Shown piece by piece: positions 7,592-12,500 of a DNA stretch of 12,500 nucleotides. Made by a program: the position numbers and the translations under genes. Source of the DNA: Stramonita haemastoma (taxonomy: Eukaryota > Mollusca > Gastropoda > Neogastropoda > Muricidae); contig CM060335.1 in the NCBI GenBank assembly GCA_030674155.1, positions 47,678,623 to 47,691,122 on the forward strand, written 5' to 3'. How positions within the stretch are numbered: position 1 is the first letter of the stretch; each line of letters starts with the position of its first letter. The notes under the pieces were generated by a model, which searched no databases, was not told the DNA's origin, and saw only the letters and a program-made list of their open reading frames with translations.

Positions 7592-7779
7592 TTATATCTA
7601 TCTCAGTTCTTTTCTGTCAAGGACAATGAACAAGCACTCATGTGCTCTTTTATATCCAGTCCCCGCGAGCATGCAGCGTTGTCAGTTTTGTAATCCGTTC
7701 CCACCAACACGCAATGGTTTACCTTTTTTGAAAGGTGGAACAGCTTTATAACGTGTGTGCGAGAAGTTGTATGTGCATA
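7592..7779 (-). mobile_element. tRNA-derived SINE (main family), 5'-truncated minus-strand copy with a variant 3' end
   Basis: Minus-strand homology covers the 3' half: TTATAAAGCTGTTCCACCTT, the CCATTGCGTGTTGG block, GGGGACTGGATATAAAAGAG and AAGCACATGAGTGCTTG. The end reads CATTGTCCTTGACAG and then GAACTGAGATAGAT, unlike the usual end signature. The neighbouring fragment at 7856-8160 ends in the same GAACTGAGATAAAT, so these two define a sub-group or arose by local duplication. Overlapping frames of 68 to 74 codons are not genes. Confidence 0.82.
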
Positions 7780-7780
7780 T

Positions 7781-7865
7781 GGGGGCGGATAGCCTAGTGG
7801 TCGGAACATTGCGCTCGCAATTTGAAGATCCCGGGTTCGAGTCCGGTCGAGGAAATTTATCTCAG
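7781..7865 (+). mobile_element. SINE head (main family) on the plus strand, 3'-truncated
   Basis: The head matches 6014-6090 closely: A box TAGCCTAGTGG at 7790-7800 and B box GGTTCGAGTCC at 7834-7844, followed by GGTCGAGGAAATTTATCTC. It then breaks off and meets the tail of a minus-strand SINE. SINEs normally lose their 5' end, so a copy keeping only its head points to later deletion or to another SINE inserting into it. The acceptor strands do not pair and the anticodon loop is not 7 nt, so it is not a tRNA gene. Confidence 0.85.
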
Positions 7866-8160
7866 TTCTCGTGTCTGATCAACACATCCAAAAGCATCGA
7901 TGGACTTTAACGATGGGCCAGTCTGCACGCGAGCATGGCACCGTTTTGTTCAGTTTTGTCAATCCGTTGCCAGGAACAATGCAATTTTACACTTTATTGA
8001 AAGGGCGGAGAAAAAAAGCCTTTTTATCTGTTTCCGAAAGAAGTAAATAAGATAAATAATAAATAAACACACGGGACCTCGGTTTAGAGTCTGATCTGAA
8101 GGACTTTTCTGGGGGAGTGGAGTCGCACTGATGTTAACTCCCAACAGAAAAATCCCTTGA
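7856..8160 (-). mobile_element. tRNA-derived SINE (main family), diverged minus-strand copy with an AATA-rich interruption
   Basis: Two blocks match the family on the minus strand. The 3' half lies at 7856-8020 (GCCCTTTCAATAAAGTG and AACGGATTGACAAAACTG are visible on the minus strand). The central domain lies at 8070-8145; on the plus strand it reads ACACGGGACCTCGGTTTAGA through GCACTGATGTTAACTCC. Between them, about 8020-8068 is replaced by GTAAATAAGATAAATAATAA-type sequence that looks like a SINE tail of opposite orientation. The head toward 8225 is unrecognisable. The copy is old and rearranged. Confidence 0.78.
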
Positions 8161-8240
8161 ACAGGCGTCTTGATGGTGCTCGATCCTGGGCGGGCACTTA
8201 CTTCGCATCCGGCTCCCATCAACATAATGCTTTTTTTTTC

Positions 8241-8253
8241 TTTTTACAGTGTA
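8241..8253. repeat. Target-site duplication, left copy
   Basis: TTTTTACAGTGTA here and TTTTCACAGTGTA at 8539-8551 agree at 12 of 13 positions and bound the second-family SINE exactly. This is the signature of target-primed retroposition. Confidence 0.82.
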
Positions 8254-8538
8254 AAGGTAAAGGTGTCCCATAACCTGTGTGGTCGTAAGGGAGCGAGGTG
8301 TCAGAGACCTCAGCTTCTCTAGGGGCCAGCATGTTGAGGCGGCGCCCATCTCCTCTCCCTGCTGCTTTACCTTCTCTGACCCTATAGAGGCAGGTACCAT
8401 TTACAGTTGGGTGAACTGGGGGGACTGTATTGAAGCCAAGGCGCGCAAACGTCACCCACCAACTGGTAACCACGCTCGACGCTGCTTAACTTGACTTGGG
8501 GAAAGCGAGCGCTCTGACCACTGAGCTACCGGTCCCCC
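8254..8538 (-). mobile_element. Second SINE family: tRNA-like 5' half fused to a 5S-rRNA-like segment, minus strand
   Basis: The minus strand begins GGGGGACCGGTAGCTCAGTG, then GTCAGAGCGCTCGCTTTCC. This closely resembles the 5' half of a tRNA (alanine-type) with A box TAGCTCAGTGG (plus-strand 8518-8528). Instead of a tRNA 3' half, the next segment (8451-8492 on plus) reads AAGTTAAGCAGCGTCGAGCG and TGGTTACCAGTTGGTGGGTG. That matches the internal control region of 5S rRNA (AAGCTAAGCAG, GTCGGGC, TGGTTAGTACTTGGATGGG) at most positions. A body of about 200 bases follows and ends in CCTTTACCTTTACAC, a short tandem tail. Target-site duplications flank it. SINEs with 5S heads, and 5S/tRNA composites such as AmnSINE1, are known; the order here is tRNA first. 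Frames crossing it (up to 88 codons) are spurious. Confidence 0.85.
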
Positions 8539-8551
8539 TTTTCACAGTGTA
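8539..8551. repeat. Target-site duplication, right copy
   Basis: TTTTCACAGTGTA, 12 of 13 identical to the left copy at 8241-8253, directly beyond the 5' end of the minus-strand SINE. The single mismatch suggests an insertion of moderate age. Confidence 0.82.
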
Positions 8552-8925
8552 TATAAAATACTTGAGATCTTTTCTAAGGGGAGAGGAGGAGAAAGGAAGG
8601 AGTTGGAGAAACTTGCTTTTTACTGTTTATTTTCACCGAATAAAAAAAACAAAACAATGTTTTTTTGTGAGATATGGGAAAATACTTTCTGATCCTGAAA
8701 TTGTCAGATTAACTGATACCCATCAAAAAAAACATTTCCAGGTTTACTTCCTCTTTTCTACCTCCAATATTGAGAGTAAAAGGAGGAGGAGGAGGGAAAA
8801 AAGAGAATTATTTCTGTCCCCTATCGAGTTTTCATCATCTTGTAACGAATTTCCGGGTTCTCAAAATAGAACACCAACGTCATTTCCGTCTTTCATTCGT
8901 TAGGAAAAGAAATGGCGGCACATGG
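8552..8925. other. Unassigned, A-rich and purine-rich spacer
   Basis: AT-rich DNA with purine runs (GGAGGAGAAAGGAAGGAG near 8585-8602; GGAGGAGGAGGG near 8782-8795) and several A or T runs. A 135-codon plus-strand frame (8496-8903) begins inside the flanking SINE and shows no domain, so I reject it as a gene. Confidence 0.5.
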
Positions 8926-9113
8926 GTCTGGGAGAGAAGGGGGGGGGAGAAGAAAGTATTGGGGGTGGGTTGCAGGGGGGTGGAAGAGGAGGGGGGGGGA
9001 GCTGGCGGAGCAAGGGAAGGGGAGGTGGTGGAGGGTAAGGCGTTATGTGTTGTTCTTGTTACCCCCTCCCCCACCCCCGCTCCCGCATCTTTCCCCCCTA
9101 CCCTCCCCGTCCT
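8926..9113. repeat. G-rich block followed by C-rich block
   Basis: The plus strand carries G runs at 8939-8947, 8961-8965, 8975-8980, 8991-8999 and 9018-9022 with more GGG and GG between them. After a short TGTGTTGTTCTTGTTA bridge it switches to C runs (9062-9066, 9068-9072, 9074-9078, 9092-9097 and others). The first half can form G-quadruplexes on the plus strand and the second half on the minus strand; the two could also pair as an imperfect stem. Confidence 0.85.
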
Positions 9114-9597
9114 CCGTCAATAAGATGAGATGCACTTTGGACCTTGGTTTCGCAGAATTTATTTATTCAAAAAAATGTCCAAAAAAATCGCGCGCGCATG
9201 TATCTTATGTGCACATGTGCGTGTGTGATGAGCAGTATATGCAGTCAGTGACGAAGAAGTGTATGGGATGCACGCACACGCGTGAGCGTGTATATGCTTC
9301 TGTGTGCACATACACACTGAGGAATACCAGAAATACAGTCTGGTAAGGGACAAATACGGAAGGGAAACTATAGGATGGGAAATGTGCAAAGGAAGGGAGG
9401 TAAGAATGTGGGAGGGTATGGAGAGAACTCCCCTCCCCCCCCCCCTCCCACCTCCCACTTTCCAAGTAATAAAATGTGATGTCTGTTTTATGTGCGGACT
9501 TCATGTTCACTTCCATAGCCTTCACAGGATCTGTGTCGGTATGATGTGCTGCTGTGGGTGTTCTTGGTAGTGTAGAGAGAGGAAATGTGGATCCATT
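9114..9597. other. Unassigned spacer with alternating-base and C-rich patches
   Basis: Contains CG/TG/CA alternation (CGCGCGCATG at 9189-9198; GCACGCACACGCGTGAGCGTG near 9270-9290) and a C-rich patch at 9429-9458. No gene is supported; the frames covering it continue into the repeats on either side. Confidence 0.6.
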
Positions 9598-9640
9598 ATC
9601 ATCATCGTCGTCGTCGTCGTCGTCGTCGTCATCGTCATCG

Positions 9641-9704
<64 letters not shown>
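9598..9704. repeat. ATC trinucleotide microsatellite with a TCG (ACG-class) sub-block
   Basis: Starts as ATC, becomes eight or so CGT units (9606-9630), alternates CATCGT twice, then runs as pure ATC to 9704. The ordered change of motif shows a C-to-T type variant spreading by slippage. Poly-Ser and poly-Asp frames derive from it. Confidence 0.97.
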
Positions 9705-9718
9705 TAATTTTATTTATC

Positions 9719-9768
9719 TGTATTATTATTATTGTTATTATTATTACCACCAACATTATCATTACTGT

Positions 9769-9854
<86 letters not shown>

Positions 9855-9868
9855 ACTACTACTACTAA
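9719..9868. repeat. TTA then TAC trinucleotide microsatellites
   Basis: ATT units with a GTT and ACC interlude occupy 9719-9768. About 32 ACT/TAC units follow, to 9868, with two single-base breaks near the end. Poly-Thr and poly-Leu frames derive from these. Confidence 0.96.
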
Positions 9869-10160
9869 CTACTTTTATAGTCAAAATAATTATCGTTACC
9901 CTATAGTCGTTGTTGTCAACAATAATGATAGTAAATAAGAAAAAAAGACCAACAACAGTTATAATTTCTTATCATCGTTATTATCTGCTTATATCGTTAT
10001 CACCTACTGCCATAATCGTCATCGTCTCTTTCATCCTTGTTGTCACGATAAGGATGATTATGATAATAATCCCGATGACCACGGTTATTGTTGTTGCTGT
10101 TGCTGTTGTTGTCGATAGGAATGATGACGATGACGACAATGACAATGACAATGACGATGA
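9869..10160. other. Decayed trinucleotide-like DNA between arrays
   Basis: Low-complexity sequence rich in ATC, GTT, GAT and AAT triplets without long pure runs (GTTATTGTTGTTGCTGTTGC at 10084-10103; GACGATGACGACAATGACAA near 10126-10145). It looks like the eroded remains of earlier trinucleotide repeats. I see no gene in it. Confidence 0.65.
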
Positions 10161-10163
10161 CGA

Positions 10164-10227
<64 letters not shown>
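10161..10227. repeat. GAT trinucleotide microsatellite
   Basis: Two blocks of ATG/GAT units separated by a single GATGAGATGA break, passing into GAAGAA through GAATGAATGAAG. Confidence 0.96.
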
Positions 10228-10228
<1 letters not shown>

Positions 10229-10482
10229 TGAATGAAGAAGAAGAAGAAGAAGAAGAAGAAGAAGAAGAAGAAGAAGAAGAAGAAGAAGAAGAAGAAGAAG
10301 AAGAGAAGAGGAGGAGGAGGAGGAGGAGGAGGAAGAAGAAGAAGAAGAAGAAGAAGAAGAAGAAGAAGAAGAAGAAGAAGAAGAAGAAGAAGAAGAAGAA
10401 GAAGAAGAAGAAGAAGAAGAAGAAGAAGAAGAAGAAGAAGAAGGAGAAGAAAGAAGAAGAAGAAGAAGAAGAAGAAGAAGAA
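10228..10482. repeat. GAA trinucleotide microsatellite with an internal GGA block
   Basis: About 250 bases of nearly uninterrupted purine on the plus strand: GAA from 10232 to 10305, GGA/GAG at about 10307-10332, GAA again to 10440, and a last GAA block to 10482. Long GAA tracts are known to form triplex (H-DNA) structures. Poly-Glu, poly-Lys and poly-Arg frames are translations of the repeat. Confidence 0.97.
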
Positions 10483-10485
10483 GAT

Positions 10486-10486
10486 A

Positions 10487-10535
<49 letters not shown>

Positions 10536-10621
10536 GTGATGGTGATTGGGATGCTGCTGCTGCTGCTGATGATGATGATGAGACGACGACGACGACGACG
10601 ACAACGACGACGATGACGATG
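10486..10621. repeat. GAT, GCT, GAT and GAC trinucleotide microsatellites in series
   Basis: GAT units run to about 10533, then GGTGAT variants, five GCT units (10552-10567), four or five GAT, then GAC units from 10582 with AAC and GAT variants to 10621. Each block differs from its neighbour by one base per unit. Confidence 0.95.
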
Positions 10622-10826
10622 AAGACGGCTATTGTTATTAATATGATTATTGGTTAAAGGATGGAGACATGTGGTAAAGCTCTTTCCATTTGTCAGAAAG
10701 CACGTTATTCGGCCTTTCCAATATGAAATGGAGTGCAAAACAAAACGAAAATCCACATCATATCATAACGCATACGCGTGCTTTCTCATAAATTCATGCA
10801 TCCGTTTCTTGGATCAACGACGGCGG
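10622..10826. other. Unassigned spacer
   Basis: Mixed-composition DNA between the trinucleotide cluster and the alternating-base tract. No repeat, RNA or coding signal recognised. Confidence 0.5.
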
Positions 10827-11114
10827 GCGTGCGCGCGCACGCGCGCGCACACACACACATACCACACACCACGCACGCACGCACGCACACACACACAAAC
10901 GCACACACGTTCGCACGCACGCACGCATGCATAACACGCACACACACATATATACACATAATTATATATATATATATTTATATATATATGTATATATATA
11001 ATATACATACACACATATAATTATATATATATGTATATATGTATATATGTATGTATATAATTATATGTATACATGCATACATGCATACATGCATGCATAC
11101 ATGCATACATGCAT

Positions 11115-11203
<89 letters not shown>
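10827..11203. repeat. Alternating purine-pyrimidine compound tract (GC, CA, GCAC, TA, GCATACAT, CA)
   Basis: Successive blocks: CG/GC with CA (10827-10860), GCAC and CA variants (10861-10955), TA-rich with TATG (10956-11070), CATACATG/CATGCATA units (11071-11110), CATA units (to about 11130) and pure CA to 11203. Nearly the whole 375 bases keep strict purine-pyrimidine alternation across motif changes, the pattern that favours Z-DNA (GC, CA) and cruciform extrusion (TA). Confidence 0.95.
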
Positions 11204-11206
<3 letters not shown>

Positions 11207-11414
11207 AATGAAAATATTTGTACAGCATGAGAGCATCTTCTATCATTCTTGTGTGTGTGGCCAGTAATGTTTGCATCAGAAAAAAGAGAAAAAATATATA
11301 TACATAAGTTATTTTTCTTCTTTTAGTCATGTTTGCAGCTTTGCTCAGACATGAAAAAATGTTGAATAATGATGATGATGATGATGATGATCATAATTAT
11401 AGCACAGAAAAAAA
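11204..11414. other. Unassigned spacer with a short GAT run
   Basis: AT-rich DNA with seven GAT units at 11369-11391. TTATTTTTCTTCTTTTAG near 11308-11325 looks like a splice acceptor, but no exon frame follows it. Confidence 0.5.
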
Positions 11415-11540
11415 ATTGCAAAGAAGAAGACAAATTGCAAAAAAAGGAGAATTGCAAAGAAGTAGAATTGCAAAATATAAAAGCAAAAAATTGCAAAGAA
11501 TTGTGGAGAATTGCTAAGACTGAAGAAGAAGAATTGCGAA
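11415..11540 (+). repeat. Degenerate minisatellite based on ATTGCAAAGAAG
   Basis: ATTGC (ATTGCAAA in the first five) recurs at 11415, 11434, 11451, 11467, 11490, 11510 and 11533, with spacings of 16-23 bases. The spacers are purine-rich (AAGAAGAAGAC, AAAAAGGAGA, AAGAAGTAGA). The array grades into the pure GAA repeat at 11541, suggesting that the trinucleotide tract grew from the spacer of this unit. Confidence 0.8.
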
Positions 11541-11543
11541 GAA

Positions 11544-11578
<35 letters not shown>

Positions 11579-11648
11579 AGAAGAAGAAGAAGAAGAAGAA
11601 GAAGAAGAAGAAGAAGAAGAAGAAGAAGAAGAAGAAGAAGAAGAAGAA
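11541..11648. repeat. GAA trinucleotide microsatellite
   Basis: About 35 GAA units with one GAG variant near 11553, purine on the plus strand like the longer GAA tract at 10228-10482. Poly-Glu and poly-Arg frames come from it. Confidence 0.97.
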
Positions 11649-11711
11649 ACATTCTACTATATGAAACTAAAGGTCTTTGCACAATCATATTTTAGTTTCG
11701 TAGTGATAGAA

Positions 11712-11712
<1 letters not shown>

Positions 11713-11761
<49 letters not shown>

Positions 11762-11891
11762 TGTGGTGTGTGTGTGTGTGTGTGTGTGTGTGTGCATGCG
11801 TGCGTGCGTACGTGCGTGCGTGCGTGCGTGCGTGCATGCATGCGTGTTTATGTGTGCGCGCGCGCGCGTGCGCGTGTGTGTGTGTGTGTGA
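11713..11891. repeat. GT then GCGT compound microsatellite, alternating bases
   Basis: GT repeats to about 11792 with a GGTGTGG break at 11760, then GCGT/GCAT units (11794-11850), GCGCGC (11858-11868) and GT again to 11889. It is a near mirror, on the opposite strand, of the CA/GCAC composition at 10827-10955. Confidence 0.95.
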
Positions 11892-12500
11892 CGGGGAGGG
11901 GGGGCGCTCAGTTCCGTATAGATCGCGACTAAGGACCAGCTTTTTACTTTCATTTTCTTTTATAAAAAAAAAACAACGTACATGTAAAATTTCTTTTTGT
12001 TGTTGTGTGCTCCACACGTCTCTTTTCTTCCCCCCCCCCCCAAAAAAAAAGAAAAAAAAATCCCCTCTCGAATTTTTTTTTTTTAAATGACTGTGATATT
12101 GTATGGATGAAAGCTGTCAGTAAGGATATTCCAAGCTTTCAACCATCTTTTATTGTGGTCTTTTCTTTTTCCTTTCTGTGTCCTTTTTTTCCCGATAGAA
12201 AGTGTTTTTGGCACGTTTTCCCTTCACAACACTCTCAAGATCAATAGCAGGCAAAGGTCCCTGTCTTTACTGACAGTATCATCTTCCCTTCATCATGTCT
12301 TCCTTAGCATAGCCTCCCTTCCCTGTGTATTTTCTTCCGGAGAAACAAAATCAAGTGGTCTGCCTCACTCACACAGAGGTTTTGAAGCTAACCCTTTCAG
12401 GTTTGAGGTTTACTATCTTTTACATTGGGGCTGAGTATCTTGAAGTTATCTTTTAGTATCTTTTCTAGTGAGAGTAAGTCTTTCAAAGGAGATCGTTCAC
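11892..12500. other. Unassigned right end with homopolymer runs
   Basis: A G run at 11899-11904, A and T runs near 11966 and 12072, and twelve C followed by nine A, G and nine A at 12030-12060. From about 12090 the DNA is T-rich but otherwise ordinary. Frames of 80 and 93 codons (12005-12247, 12153-12434) show no domain; I do not call a gene. Confidence 0.55.

Noticed and set aside
7781..7853. Functional tRNA gene
   Set aside because: The T-arm is partly preserved, but the anticodon stem-loop has a four-base loop and there is no 3' acceptor strand.
8451..8492. 5S rRNA gene or pseudogene standing alone
   Set aside because: Only the internal control region is present and it is continuous with a tRNA-like head and SINE body inside one pair of target-site duplications.
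8496..8903. 135-codon plus-strand frame
   Set aside because: It starts inside the antisense of a SINE head and has no recognisable domain or credible codon pattern.
10085..10105. Poly-glutamine or similar coding repeat
   Set aside because: The GTT/GCT patch is short, flanked by other triplet repeats, and lies in no credible gene.
9554..10756. Long frames on both strands with Ser, Asp, Thr, Glu, Lys and His homopolymers
   Set aside because: All are trinucleotide repeats read in three frames on two strands; none has unique coding sequence of useful length.
11308..11330. Splice acceptor (pyrimidine run followed by TTTTAG)
   Set aside because: No open frame or exon-like sequence follows; such strings are common in T-rich DNA.

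Overview
This window looks like non-coding, repeat-dominated nuclear DNA from an animal, most plausibly a marine mollusc (gastropod-like). The basis is the density of long microsatellites, several copies of a tRNA-headed SINE with a conserved central domain, and the 3' end of an endonuclease-type non-LTR retrotransposon. The species call is inference; nothing in the sequence proves it. I find no intact protein-coding gene, no rRNA or functional tRNA gene, no CRISPR array and no prokaryotic feature. Nearly every long open frame is a translated microsatellite (Leu-Ser from CT, Cys-Val from GT, Ser/Met/Asp from ATC, Glu/Lys/Arg from GAA).

Layout, left to right. Positions 1-375 hold the frameshifted C-terminal tail of a non-LTR reverse transcriptase, which runs into a GATA/GACA tract (376-739). 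Two 5'-truncated minus-strand SINE copies follow (854-1076, 1098-1172), then pyrimidine tracts (1250-1890) with a plus-strand SINE 3' half fused to the last tract (1891-2032). A GT-rich compound tract (2392-2810) precedes an old, degenerate tandem array of about 65 bp period (2930-3710), with isolated single units at 2118-2170 and 4088-4170. From 4371 to 6459 the sequence is mostly CT, TGTC and GA tracts, with one full-length SINE (6009-6349) and one A-box-less SINE (6460-6829) set directly in CT DNA.

Positions 7262-8551 form a SINE cluster: a minus-strand tRNA-headed element with a hammerhead-like fold in its distal part, three rearranged pieces of the main SINE, and a second SINE family at 8254-8538. 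That second family carries a tRNA-like 5' half joined to a 5S-rRNA-like segment and is bounded by a 13-bp target-site duplication (12/13 identical). To the right lie a G-rich to C-rich switch (8926-9113), a compound trinucleotide cluster (9598-10621) showing eight of the ten possible trinucleotide repeat classes, alternating purine-pyrimidine DNA (10827-11203 and 11713-11891), and an ATTGC-based degenerate minisatellite merging into GAA (11415-11648). The last 400 bases hold nothing I can identify.

There are no genes working together here. The window is a record of retroposon insertion and slippage, in which retroelement tails and microsatellites appear to seed or receive one another. The best candidates for something undescribed are the tRNA/5S chimeric SINE, the tRNA-headed element with a hammerhead-like motif, the degenerate 65-bp array, and the trinucleotide cluster.
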